From positions 62,001-126,000 of the forward strand of contig NZ_JAPCKJ010000002.1 in the NCBI RefSeq assembly GCF_034439435.1: DNA of 64,000 nucleotides. Direction: 5' to 3'. Shown piece by piece: positions 17,147 to 25,306 of this stretch. A program made the translations under genes and the position numbers. This DNA comes from Sarcina sp034439435. GTDB taxonomy: Bacteria; Bacillota; Clostridia; Clostridiales; Clostridiaceae. Position 1 is the stretch's first letter. Each line of letters starts with the position of its first letter. Under the pieces are notes generated by a model that saw nothing but the letters and a program-made list of their open reading frames with translations, searched no databases and was not told the DNA's origin.

Positions 17147-17335
17147 TTATAAGTGTTTTCTAAAGAATGCTTCCATAGCTCCGTTTTTATTTATTGAAGA
17201 TATAAAACCACATTCTTTAAAACCTCTTCTCATATTCCATTTTTGAGCCTTTGTTAGAATTATTATTTAGGAACTTAATAATAATTCTGAATTTTTTTCA
17301 ATCATTTGATTTACAACTCTAGCATTAAATTTCAT
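17147..17335 (-). pseudogene. Small interrupted ORF
   Basis: Behind an AAGGAAAGG ribosome site an ATG at 17335 opens a frame (MKFNARVVNQMIEKNSELLL...) that meets an internal TAA after about 22 codons. It then continues in frame for 40 more codons (TKAQKWNMRRGFKECGFISSINKNGAMEAFF) to a final stop at 17147. Protein-like composition on both sides of the stop suggests a recently broken small gene or the remains of a larger one. The family is not recognised. Confidence 0.4.
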
Positions 17336-17364
17336 AAAAAACCTTTCCTTATATCTATATTTAT

Positions 17365-17393
17365 TTGACTTATTAAAATTACTATGATATTCT
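17365..17393 (+). promoter_or_regulatory. Promoter of a small-RNA candidate
   Basis: The -35 TTGACT (17365-17370) and -10 TATTCT (17388-17393) are separated by exactly 17 bp. Confidence 0.55.
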
Positions 17394-17398
17394 TATTT

Positions 17399-17467
17399 AG
17401 CAGTTGGTACTTAATGGTGCTGTAGCATAGAGCATGGATCTTTAACTGGAACCATGCTCTATTTTTT
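17399..17467 (+). ncRNA. Small RNA candidate, about 68 nt
   Basis: The RNA would start near 17399 after the TTGACT/TATTCT promoter and end at a very strong terminator, ATAGAGCATGG / CCATGCTCTAT (17427-17437 / 17452-17462) plus six T. No ORF is present. The 5' part can form an AGCA/TGCT hairpin. It may be a free small RNA or a terminated leader of the DEAD-box helicase gene that begins 95 bp further on. No Rfam family is recognised. Confidence 0.5.
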
Positions 17468-17561
17468 ATGTTAATATAATTTTAGAGTATTAATATGTTT
17501 TTTTAATAAACATATATTAAATTTATTAAAGAAGAAATTTGAAAGGAAAAGGATAAGAGCA

Positions 17562-18683
17562 TTGAATTTTTTAGAACTTGGAATAAATGAAAGATTAACA
17601 AAAAGACTATTAAAAAGTGGAATTAAAACTCCAACTAAAATACAAGAAGATAGCATACCGCATATATTAAATGGAGCTGATTTAATAGGTGAGGCAAAAA
17701 CAGGAACAGGAAAAACTTTAGCATTTTTATTACCTACAGTACAAAATATTGATGAGAATAGCAAAGATACTCAAGTACTTGTTATATCACCTACAAGAGA
17801 ACTTGCTATTCAGATAACTGATGAGGCGAAAAATTTAACTAAAGCAACATACATAAAAGTTTTAGCCGCATATGGTGGAAAGGATGTATCATCACAGGTT
17901 AATAAATTAAGACAATCTATACATATGGTAATAGCAACTCCTGGAAGATTGCTTGATCATATAGAAAGAAAAACTATAGATTTAAGTAAGATTAATACTG
18001 TTATAATTGATGAAGCTGATCAAATGCTTCTTATGGGATTTAGAAATGAAATTACAGAAATCATGAAGCATGTTCCAAAGAAAGCTCAAACACTTTGTTT
18101 TTCTGCAACTATGGATTCAGCAGTTAAAAAACTTGCTTATAGATACATGAATGATCCTATAATGGTAAAAGTTGAAGAAGAAACTCTAGTTGTTGATAAA
18201 ATAAGACAAGAGGTAGTTGAAACAACAGATAGGTGGAAACAGGATGCTCTTTGTACAGTATTAGAAGAGGATAATCCTTTTATGGCTATAATATTCTGTA
18301 GAACAAAAAGAAGAGCTGATGAGCTTGAAGCAGGTTTTAGTAAAAGAGGAATAGCATGTGAAAAGATACATAGTGATGTTTCTCAAGCAAAGAGAGAAAA
18401 AATTATGAAGCAATTTAGAAAATGTACTATTCAATATCTTATTGCTACAGATGTTGCCTCAAGGGGAATAGATATAACAGGTGTAACTCATATATATAAC
18501 TATGATATACCAGAAACTGTAGAAAGTTATGTTCATAGAATAGGAAGAACAGGTAGAGCTGGAGATGAAGGATATACATGTATGTTTATAGATCCAAAGA
18601 ACCTACCTATGTTAAAACAAATTGAGGATACTTTACAAATAAGTATAAATAGAAGAGATGTAGATATAAAGAAAACTAAATAA
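17562..18683 (+). CDS. DEAD-box ATP-dependent RNA helicase
   Basis: A 373-aa minimal DEAD-box protein with a TTG start, 7 bases after an AAAAGGAT ribosome site. The Q motif is TPTKIQEDSIP (23-33), motif I is AKTGTGKT (45-52), motif II is IIDEADQM, motif III is SAT, and motif VI is HRIGRTGRAG. There is almost no C-terminal extension, unlike CshA or DbpA, so no substrate-specific domain is visible. Probable roles are rRNA maturation or RNA decay, especially in the cold. The terminated RNA upstream might regulate it. Confidence 0.88.
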   Translation: MNFLELGINERLTKRLLKSGIKTPTKIQEDSIPHILNGADLIGEAKTGTGKTLAFLLPTVQNIDENSKDTQVLVISPTRELAIQITDEAKNLTKATYIKVLAAYGGKDVSSQVNKLRQSIHMVIATPGRLLDHIERKTIDLSKINTVIIDEADQMLLMGFRNEITEIMKHVPKKAQTLCFSATMDSAVKKLAYRYMNDPIMVKVEEETLVVDKIRQEVVETTDRWKQDALCTVLEEDNPFMAIIFCRTKRRADELEAGFSKRGIACEKIHSDVSQAKREKIMKQFRKCTIQYLIATDVASRGIDITGVTHIYNYDIPETVESYVHRIGRTGRAGDEGYTCMFIDPKNLPMLKQIEDTLQISINRRDVDIKKTK

Positions 18684-18692
18684 TAATTAACA

Positions 18693-18740
18693 TAGCTATC
18701 TCCTATTACTAATTTTAGCGAATTGGAGATGGCTTTTTTT
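18693..18740 (+). terminator. Helicase gene terminator
   Basis: The stem is AGCTATCTCC / GGAGATGGCT with a 21-base loop, followed by a run of T. Confidence 0.8.
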
Positions 18741-18955
18741 AGTTTATTAAGATCTAAATAATAAATGTAATCTTTCTACTTATTAGTTGATATTTAAAGG
18801 GATTTAAATTATAATTACTAAGAAATAATTATTATTATTTTGAATTAAGAGATGATTTATTTTGAATATTTTATTACAATAGAATAATAGACATGAAAAT
18901 ATATAATATTATCTTGGAAGAAAGTTTCAAGAATGATACAGGAGGAATTTTTAAT

Positions 18956-19708
18956 ATGAAATTAATATCATGGAATGTTAACGGCTTAAGAGCTTGTGTT
19001 AAAAAAGGATTTTTAGATTATTTTAAATCTGAAGATGCTGATATATTTTGTTTACAAGAAACTAAGTTACAAGAAGGACAAATAGAGTTAGATTTAGAGG
19101 GATATCACCAGTATTGGAATTATGCTGAGAAAAAAGGATATTCAGGTACTGCTATATTTACAAAGAAAGAACCCCTAAATGTTTATTATGGTATAAATAT
19201 GGAACATCATGATAAAGAAGGGAGAGTTATAACTTTAGAGTTTGAGGACTTCTTTATGGTAACTGTATATACTCCAAACTCTCAAACAGCACTTGCTAGA
19301 TTAGATTATAGAATGCAATGGGAAGATGATTTTAAAAACTATCTTTTAGAACTTTCTTCTAAAAAAGGTGTAGTTGTATGTGGTGATTTAAATGTTGCTC
19401 ATAAAGAGATAGATTTAAAAAATCCTAAGTCAAATAGAAAGAATGCTGGTTTTACAGATGAAGAAAGAGATAAATTCTCTACTTTATTATCAAGTGGATT
19501 TATAGATACTTTCCGTTACTTCAATCCAGAGGTAGAGGGAATTTATTCCTGGTGGTCATATAGATTTAATGCGAGAAAGAATAATGCTGGATGGAGAATT
19601 GATTATTTCTTAGTTTCAAATAGTTTAGAGTCAAGAATAAAAGATGCTTTTATAGATACAGAGGTATTAGGATCAGATCACTGTCCTGTTAAATTAATAA
19701 TGGATTAA
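18956..19708 (+). CDS. xth: Exodeoxyribonuclease III
   Basis: An AP endonuclease / 3'-5' exonuclease of base excision repair. The true start is ATG 18956 (250 aa), following AGGAGG; an earlier in-frame ATG would add 21 non-conserved residues. The metal ligands are Asn7 (SWNVNGLRA) and Glu35 (LQETKL); GDLNVAH and the C-terminal GSDHCPV catalytic histidine are present. It is monocistronic, with a shared terminator against the ECF gene. Confidence 0.93.
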   Translation: MKLISWNVNGLRACVKKGFLDYFKSEDADIFCLQETKLQEGQIELDLEGYHQYWNYAEKKGYSGTAIFTKKEPLNVYYGINMEHHDKEGRVITLEFEDFFMVTVYTPNSQTALARLDYRMQWEDDFKNYLLELSSKKGVVVCGDLNVAHKEIDLKNPKSNRKNAGFTDEERDKFSTLLSSGFIDTFRYFNPEVEGIYSWWSYRFNARKNNAGWRIDYFLVSNSLESRIKDAFIDTEVLGSDHCPVKLIMD

Positions 19709-19721
19709 TACTTAAAATAAT

Positions 19722-19762
19722 AAAAACGTGCAAACACAGTGTAAGTTGTTTGTACGTTTTTA
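19722..19762. terminator. Bidirectional terminator
   Basis: The stem is AAAAACGTGCAAACA / TTGTTTGTACGTTTTTA (one mismatch) between convergent xth and ECF genes. Confidence 0.8.
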
Positions 19763-19788
19763 TTATCAAGTAATAATTTTAATAAATT

Positions 19789-20325
19789 TTAGCTAAAAGC
19801 TTTCTTTTCTTGTTTATATAATACTTTTGAAAGTGGTAATGCTATAACTATACCTACACCAGCTTGCATTATATTACCTATTATATCCTTTGCTGAATAA
19901 GCTAAAGCACCTATAAGAGTATTAGAACTTCCTGTGAATAGTAATGCTATGATTGCTCCAGCGAAGAAATATGCTACTACCATAAAAACTCCTGAAATTA
20001 AGAAAGGATTTAAATAACTCTTTCTATGATTAACTTCTAAAAGATATCCTGCTATATATGCCATTAAAGCCTTTATTATAAAAGTAAATGGTGCCCAAAT
20101 TATATATCCACCATATAAGTCTACAAGAGCCATACCAATACCGCTTGCTATAGCACCTCTTTTTTTACCTAATAATGCTGCAGATAAAAGAACCATGCAA
20201 TCGCCTAGTTGAACATAGCCTCCAAAGGTTGGTATTCTTATTAAGCTTGCTGCTATAAATATTATTGCGATCATTAATGCTGTAAAGACTGTTTTATGAA
20301 ATCTATTATCCGTATTAATATTCAT
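19789..20325 (-). CDS. ECF transporter S component, substrate unknown
   Basis: A 178-aa membrane protein with about six hydrophobic helices, similar in pattern to the substrate-binding S components of ECF vitamin transporters: an N-terminal TALMIAIIFIAASLIRIP helix, GGYVQLGDCMVLLSAALLG, and DLYGGYIIWAPFTFIIKALMAYIAG. The energising EcfA/A'/T genes are not nearby, as is usual for group II systems. No riboswitch is evident in the 170-bp leader, so the ligand cannot be inferred. The start follows AGGAGG. Confidence 0.8.
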   Translation of the reverse strand: MNINTDNRFHKTVFTALMIAIIFIAASLIRIPTFGGYVQLGDCMVLLSAALLGKKRGAIASGIGMALVDLYGGYIIWAPFTFIIKALMAYIAGYLLEVNHRKSYLNPFLISGVFMVVAYFFAGAIIALLFTGSSNTLIGALAYSAKDIIGNIMQAGVGIVIALPLSKVLYKQEKKAFS

Positions 20326-20494
20326 TTTTTTACCTCCTGAATAAAAAATATAGTTATATATTAAAATATTATTAATATATTATCAAATGTATGGGTACAA
20401 TTATATTTTATATATTCCCTTTAAAATTTATTTATTTATGATATACTTTTAAATAATACATAAATGGAAACCATACAGAAGAGGAGAGAAAAAT

Positions 20495-21229
20495 ATGAAA
20501 AAGAAGAACATAGCAGCATTTTTTGATATTGATGGAACAATATACAGAGAAGGACTAATAACAGAAGTATTTAAAAAAATAATAAAATATGAATTAGTTG
20601 ATGAAACTAAATGGTATAAAGATGTACGTCCTGCTTTTATAAAATGGGATAAGAGACAAGGTGATTATGATGAATATTTACTTAAAATGGTTGATATATA
20701 TACTGAGGCAATAAAAGGCATAAGTAATTATCATATAGAATACATAGCTAAAAAAGTAATAGAACAAAAAGGCGATAGAGTATATACATTTACTAGAGAA
20801 AGAATTAAATGGCACAAAGAACAAGGACACATAGTAATAGCTATTTCTGGCTCACCATATGAACTGGTAAAAGAGATGTCAGGAAAATATAATATGAATG
20901 ATTTCAAAGGTACTATATACAAACTTGATGATAATAATACATATAATGGAGATATAATACCTATGTGGGATTCAGAAAGTAAAGAAAAAGCTATTTTAGA
21001 ATTAAAAGAAAAATATAACATAGATTTAGAAAATAGCTATGCTTATGGAGATACTTCAGGTGATTTTACTATGTTTAAAAGTGTTGGAATACCATATGCA
21101 ATTAATCCAACAAGAGAACTTCTAACAAAAGTTCTTGACTGTGATGAAATTAAAGAAAAAATTAAAGTTATTGTCGAAAGAAAAGATGTTACTTATGACT
21201 TAGATATAAATAATCTAAAACTTCTATAA
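20495..21229 (+). CDS. HAD-superfamily IB phosphatase
   Basis: A 244-aa phosphatase-like protein. The nucleophile motif is F-D11-I-D13-G-T at the N-terminus, motif II is ISGSPYEL, and the metal motif is GDTSGDFTMF near residue 190. This pattern matches subfamily IB (SerB-like and CicA-like). The substrate is unknown. Start follows GAGGAGAG. It is monocistronic with a strong terminator. Confidence 0.85.
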   Translation: MKKKNIAAFFDIDGTIYREGLITEVFKKIIKYELVDETKWYKDVRPAFIKWDKRQGDYDEYLLKMVDIYTEAIKGISNYHIEYIAKKVIEQKGDRVYTFTRERIKWHKEQGHIVIAISGSPYELVKEMSGKYNMNDFKGTIYKLDDNNTYNGDIIPMWDSESKEKAILELKEKYNIDLENSYAYGDTSGDFTMFKSVGIPYAINPTRELLTKVLDCDEIKEKIKVIVERKDVTYDLDINNLKLL

Positions 21230-21230
21230 T

Positions 21231-21269
21231 AAGAAAAGCAACCTTTCATAAGAAAGGTTGCTTTTCTTA
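21231..21269 (+). terminator. HAD gene terminator
   Basis: Perfect 17-bp stem AAGAAAAGCAACCTTTC / GAAAGGTTGCTTTTCTT; ATAA loop region. Confidence 0.92.
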
Positions 21270-21570
21270 TGAAAGTTCGTAATTATACTTAAAAATACGG
21301 GGGTTATACTTTGGGTAGTCATCATAATATACGTATATATACGAATTATTATAGAATATATTTGTTTAATGTACATATTAGTTAGAGGGTTAAAGTGTAC
21401 GTCAAAATTAGAAAAACAAGTTAGAAAACTATTTAAAACATATTTAAAACAAGAATCATTAAATAATATTGAAAACTTTATTTAAACTTATACTAAAATA
21501 GCACAATAATATATAATAATTTGCTATAATATGTATATAAAAAGCGAAATGTGTAAAAGGGGAGACTTAT
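21270..21570. other. Intergenic region, no gene
   Basis: AT-rich sequence with an ATATACGTATATATACG alternating stretch near 21330. No ORF with a ribosome site or recognisable RNA. It presumably holds the promoter of the Nudix-like gene. Confidence 0.4.
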
Positions 21571-21954
21571 ATGGGTAACATTAAATTTTGTTCTATCCTT
21601 ATAAAGGATGATTTTAATAATATTTTAATTTCAAAAAGAAAAGGTAAAAAAGCTGATGAACACTTATGGTATCTTTTTGACAGAAAAATAAAGGGTAGAG
21701 AAACTCCAGAAAAATGTGCAAATAGGGCTATAAAAGAAGATTTAAAAACTATAGTTTTCGATTTAAAGGAATTATATGATTTTAATATTAATGAAGAGGA
21801 AAGTTTAAGAGTGTTTACAGGATCTTTAAAAGAAAAGGTTACTTGTGGTGCAAACATAACTGCATACAAATGGATAAATAAAGATGAATTAAGTAACTAT
21901 ACTTTTGCAGATGGAGAATTAGAAAAGATAAACGCTTTTTTTGAGACTATATAA
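21571..21954 (+). CDS. Nudix-fold protein with degenerate Nudix box
   Basis: A 127-aa protein with overall Nudix layout. It has the N-terminal strand FCSILIKDDFNNILISKRKG, a central box and a C-terminal KWINKDELSNYTFADGEL. The box reads GRETPEKCANRAIKEDLKTIV: the RE-U-xEE metal-binding core becomes KEDLKT, so the two glutamates that bind metal are replaced. It is probably not a standard pyrophosphohydrolase and may be a binding protein or pseudoenzyme. Strong GGGGAG ribosome site. Confidence 0.65.
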   Translation: MGNIKFCSILIKDDFNNILISKRKGKKADEHLWYLFDRKIKGRETPEKCANRAIKEDLKTIVFDLKELYDFNINEEESLRVFTGSLKEKVTCGANITAYKWINKDELSNYTFADGELEKINAFFETI

Positions 21955-21979
21955 AACATGCCAATATTGGCATGTTTTT
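21955..21979 (+). terminator. Nudix-like gene terminator
   Basis: The hairpin AACATGCCA / TTGGCATGTT is followed by T residues. Confidence 0.85.
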
Positions 21980-22015
21980 CTTTTATTGTTATAATAAAAT
22001 TGTGAGGTGATTATT

Positions 22016-22234
22016 ATGACATTATTAAGAAAGAAAATTTTAGGAGAAGATTTTCATGTTACTATAAAACCTATATATAATAGAGATGATACATTAGCAT
22101 TTACTTTTTCACCAGATCAGAAGAGGGTAGAGGTTGGTGAAGAGATTACAATTACAGTAAAACATCCCACAGAAAAATATGATGCTTTCTGTGATGAATT
22201 AGTAGAACTTATAGCTAGATATCAAGAGATATAA
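22016..22234 (+). CDS. Small protein of unknown function (72 aa)
   Basis: The ATG at 22016 follows GAGGTGA by suitable spacing; the GTG at 22007 is inside that site. The protein is beta-rich (DFHVTIKPIYNRDDTLAFTF, KRVEVGEEITITVKHP) and ends in a helix, with no signal peptide or cysteine pair. No family is recognised. It is a single gene between two terminators. Confidence 0.65.
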   Translation: MTLLRKKILGEDFHVTIKPIYNRDDTLAFTFSPDQKRVEVGEEITITVKHPTEKYDAFCDELVELIARYQEI

Positions 22235-22246
22235 AAAATACATATA

Positions 22247-22275
22247 AAAAAACAGTCCTTATGGACTGTTTTTTT
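22247..22275. terminator. Bidirectional terminator
   Basis: The stem is AAAAAACAGTCC / GGACTGTTTTTT between convergent genes. Confidence 0.88.
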
Positions 22276-22278
22276 ATA

Positions 22279-22926
22279 TTATTTTTCAGCAGTTTTTCCT
22301 ATGAATTTATGTACAATTTTTTCACATGGTGGCATGAAAAATTGGATAGCCGGACCTGTGAAAAGAACTGCTATTATTGTACCAACACCAACAACACCAG
22401 CTAATAAGTAACCAACTACTAAGAAACTTAAATCTAAGCCGATACGTATCCAACGGTATTGGAAATTAGTTTTATCTCTTATTATAAGAGGAACTAAATC
22501 GTTTGGTGCAACTCCTAATTCAGTACTAACTAAGAATGAGAATCCTATAGCTATTATTATACAGCTTAAAGCTACAATCACACATTTTACAGGTAAGTTA
22601 AAACTACTAAGTGAAGTATCTAATCCAGCCTTTTGTAATAATCCCATAATAAAATCTATAGTAGGTCCTATTACTAATACAAGTACAAAAGTTCCAACTT
22701 TAAGTTGTTTTCTGTCAATAACGAAAATTCCAATAACTAAAGTAATAAGTATTATCATATTAGCTGTTCCAGTTGAAATACTTAAAGCTTTTGAAAGCCC
22801 TTGAGTAAATACAGTGAAAGGATCTGATCCTGCACCACTTAATAAAAATATTACAACGCCTAATTGTATGATTGCCATTCCTAATAAGAAAAATATAAGT
22901 TTAGGAATAAATTTTTCTTTTTTCAT
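22279..22926 (-). CDS. YczE/YitT-type membrane protein
   Basis: A 215-aa membrane protein with five hydrophobic helices. Features of the YczE-like family are the GAGSDPFTVFTQGLS loop after the first helix, GVAPNDLVPLII in the middle and GVGTIIAVLFTGPAIQFFMP near the C-terminus. The molecular function of the family is not established. The gene stands alone, with a 270-bp AT-rich upstream region. Confidence 0.75.
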   Translation of the reverse strand: MKKEKFIPKLIFFLLGMAIIQLGVVIFLLSGAGSDPFTVFTQGLSKALSISTGTANMIILITLVIGIFVIDRKQLKVGTFVLVLVIGPTIDFIMGLLQKAGLDTSLSSFNLPVKCVIVALSCIIIAIGFSFLVSTELGVAPNDLVPLIIRDKTNFQYRWIRIGLDLSFLVVGYLLAGVVGVGTIIAVLFTGPAIQFFMPPCEKIVHKFIGKTAEK

Positions 22927-23204
22927 TTTTTAATACACTCCTTAATTTTTGAGTTTTGTGAATCGTATTATTGAATGTGAATTTAATATTTAACGTGTAT
23001 TTAAAAACTTAAAAGAATACCAAACAAAATGATTATACAAGTTGTTCATCAATATGTCAAATATATTTAATAAACACATAAATTCTTTCACAATTTAATG
23101 ATAAAATGGATAATAAAACTATATTATTTGTATAGATAAGAAAAATTGAAATGTAGGTAATTTTATCTTATAATTATTACGTTAGATATAGAGAGGTGAC
23201 AAAT

Positions 23205-23537
23205 ATGAATGATAATAAGACTAAAGAACATATTGCTAGAATAGCAAAAGCTTCAACATATTTCATTTTTAAGAATGGTCCTGTAAATAAAATTCATAAG
23301 GAAAATAAAATTTCTGATGAAGAACTTAAAGAGATGCAAGAGTATATGCAAAATCACTTAGCATATCTTTATGAGGTTTTACTTGAAGAAGGTAATCTTA
23401 AAAAATATGAACTTATAATGAATACTATGAATCAATTCTATGTAAATGATGATACTGAAGTAGTATTAGCTGATGAGGGATTTGATGCTTTATATGAGCA
23501 ATTATTCCCCAAAAGCAATAATATAATTATTAAATAA
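23205..23537 (+). CDS. Conserved-looking helical protein of unknown function (110 aa)
   Basis: The ATG at 23205 follows GAGAGGTG; the upstream GTG lies in the ribosome site. The protein is soluble, mostly helical and acidic (DEELKEMQEYMQNHLAYLYEVLLEEGN), with no recognised motif. A long bidirectional hairpin separates it from the convergent symporter. Function unknown. Confidence 0.65.
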   Translation: MNDNKTKEHIARIAKASTYFIFKNGPVNKIHKENKISDEELKEMQEYMQNHLAYLYEVLLEEGNLKKYELIMNTMNQFYVNDDTEVVLADEGFDALYEQLFPKSNNIIIK

Positions 23538-23573
23538 AAAAATGACTATGAGAATTTCTCATAGTCATTTTTT
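23536..23573. terminator. Bidirectional terminator
   Basis: An almost uninterrupted palindrome, AAAAAATGACTATGAGAA / TTCTCATAGTCATTTTTT, between convergent genes. Confidence 0.9.
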
Positions 23574-24792
23574 AATTACAACTAACCTCTGGAAGAAACT
23601 CTTCTTTAGCCTCTTCAATTTTAAGATTAGATTTTTTATTTCTTCTTAGGATAGACTCTACTATTATTGCTATAGCTCCATCACCTGTTACATTTGTTGC
23701 TGTACCAAAACTATCCTGTGCAGCATGTAATGCTATCATTAATGATTTTTCCACATTACCAAAGCCAAGCATACTTTCAAGTAAACCTAGAGAAGCCATA
23801 ACACCACCACCAGGTACTCCTGGTGCTGCTACCATAGTTACTCCTAACATAACTATGAAAGGTAACATAAGTGATAATGTTGGAACTTGTCCTTTCATAT
23901 ACATTACAGCCATAGAAGCAAGTACTAAAGTTATAGTATCACCAGCCAAGTTTATTGTAGCTCCTAAAGGTATAACAAAGTCTGCAACATCTTCATCGAC
24001 TTTATTTTCTATAGTACAGTTTAAAGTAACTGGAATTGTAGCTGCTGATGATTGAGTACCTAAAGCTGTCATATATGCAGGAATCATATTTTTTAACAGT
24101 TTAAATGGATTTTGTTTCTTTATAGTTCCAGCTAAAACATATTGAACTAATAAATAAGCTCCTTGTATTGAGAAAAGAACTACGTAAACAAGTCCAAAAG
24201 ATTTTAAAGTAGTAAATATTTCACCATTATAGCTTAACTTAGCAAATATTGAAAGAATATATACTGGAACTAATGGTATTAAAAGATTTTTTATTGTTAA
24301 TGAAACAACATGATTAAACTCTTCAGATACTTTTAATAAGTAACTATTTTTTATTCTTGATATTCCTATACCTAATAAGAATGCAAAAACCAAAGCAGAC
24401 ATAACACTAAACATTGGAGGTATGTCTATTGCGAAGTATGGTTCAACATTTACAGAGCTAGTACTTAAAGAAGCACTTACTATAAATTTAGGAAGTAATG
24501 AACGTCCTATAAAGAATGTTATTATACCTATTAAAAATGTTGATGCATATGCTATTAAAGTTGTTACTAAAAGTCCTTTTCCTGATTTGCTTCCTAAAGA
24601 TGCGATTCCAGGTACTATAAATCCAACTATTATAAGTGGTATTAAAAAACTAAGTAAGTTTCCGAATAATCCATTGAAGGTCATTAATGCCCTAACGGGT
24701 ATATCAAAATTTATGTAGGAACAACCTAGCCCAATCAGTATTCCTAAAATGATTGCAAAAAATATTCTCTTTATTAAAGATAAATTTTTCAT
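23572..24792 (-). CDS. Dicarboxylate/amino acid:cation symporter (DAACS family)
   Basis: A 406-aa secondary transporter of the GltP/DctA/SstT family, probably Na+- or H+-coupled uptake of glutamate, aspartate, serine or C4-dicarboxylates. Signature stretches are the serine-rich GTQSSAATIPVT (first re-entrant loop), GATINLAGDTI (TM7-type metal site) and AAPGVPGGGVM. The last motif is HAAQDSFGTATNVTGDGA, where AQDSFGTATN replaces the classical DRIRTMVNV; this resembles the more divergent branch, so the substrate is uncertain. Single gene with a terminator shared with its convergent neighbour. Confidence 0.85.
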   Translation of the reverse strand: MKNLSLIKRIFFAIILGILIGLGCSYINFDIPVRALMTFNGLFGNLLSFLIPLIIVGFIVPGIASLGSKSGKGLLVTTLIAYASTFLIGIITFFIGRSLLPKFIVSASLSTSSVNVEPYFAIDIPPMFSVMSALVFAFLLGIGISRIKNSYLLKVSEEFNHVVSLTIKNLLIPLVPVYILSIFAKLSYNGEIFTTLKSFGLVYVVLFSIQGAYLLVQYVLAGTIKKQNPFKLLKNMIPAYMTALGTQSSAATIPVTLNCTIENKVDEDVADFVIPLGATINLAGDTITLVLASMAVMYMKGQVPTLSLMLPFIVMLGVTMVAAPGVPGGGVMASLGLLESMLGFGNVEKSLMIALHAAQDSFGTATNVTGDGAIAIIVESILRRNKKSNLKIEEAKEEFLPEVSCN

Positions 24793-24957
24793 AATAGCCC
24801 CCTTCTTGTATTTTTATTAAATACATCTGTTCTTTGTATGAGTACATATTACTATAATTAATATTTAAAGTCAAGGTAATTATTAATTATAGTAATAAAA
24901 TATATTCTTTTTATAAATGTAATTTATTGATTGGGTTTCATTAACAATAAAAAAAGA

Positions 24958-24986
24958 TTGACAATTTGTAAATTAAACTGCATAAT
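24958..24986 (+). promoter_or_regulatory. Promoter of the lysine-riboswitch transcript
   Basis: The -35 TTGACA (24958-24963) and -10 CATAAT (24981-24986) have a 17-bp spacer, about 25 bp before the aptamer. Confidence 0.7.
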
Positions 24987-25010
24987 TATTAATATAAAGT
25001 GAATAACTGA

Positions 25011-25173
25011 GATAGAGGCGCGATGATTAATAGTATCTTTGCAGAGGTAAGCACTATGAAGCAAAGAGAAAGGATGAATCGCCGAAACCAGTAGAAGAGG
25101 CTTTAATTCTATTAGGTTGGGGTTGCATATAATATATGTAACACTGTCACAATTAGTTTTGTGGTGTGCTATC
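25011..25173 (+). promoter_or_regulatory. Lysine riboswitch (L box) aptamer
   Basis: The conserved L-box blocks occur in order: AGAGGCGCGAT, AGTATC, CAGAGGTAAGCACTATG, AAAGGATGAATCGCCGAA, GGTTGGGGTTGCAT, and the CACTGTCAC region. P1 closes with GATAG (25011-25015) and CTATC (25169-25173). Downstream is an intrinsic terminator and then a lysine-type permease, so lysine binding should stop transcription. Confidence 0.95.
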
Positions 25174-25206
25174 ATGAAAGAAGAGTATTGTTTAATAAGA
25201 CTTTAC

Positions 25207-25245
25207 AAACCCTTAAGCATGAAACCACGCTTAAGGGTTTCTTTT
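25207..25245 (+). terminator. Riboswitch-controlled terminator
   Basis: Perfect 12-bp stem AAACCCTTAAGC / GCTTAAGGGTTT followed by CTTTT, before the permease start. Confidence 0.92.
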
Positions 25246-25306
25246 GTTAGCGGAACTTAGTTATCACTTATGGGTTAATTATTAAAACCATAAGGAGGAC
25301 TAAAAA

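Noticed and set aside
17471..17764. 97-codon minus-strand ORF
   Set aside because: Overlaps the helicase start and lacks a ribosome site.
24924..25175. Minus-strand 83-codon ORF
   Set aside because: It lies antisense to the lysine riboswitch, whose structure explains the sequence; no ribosome site.
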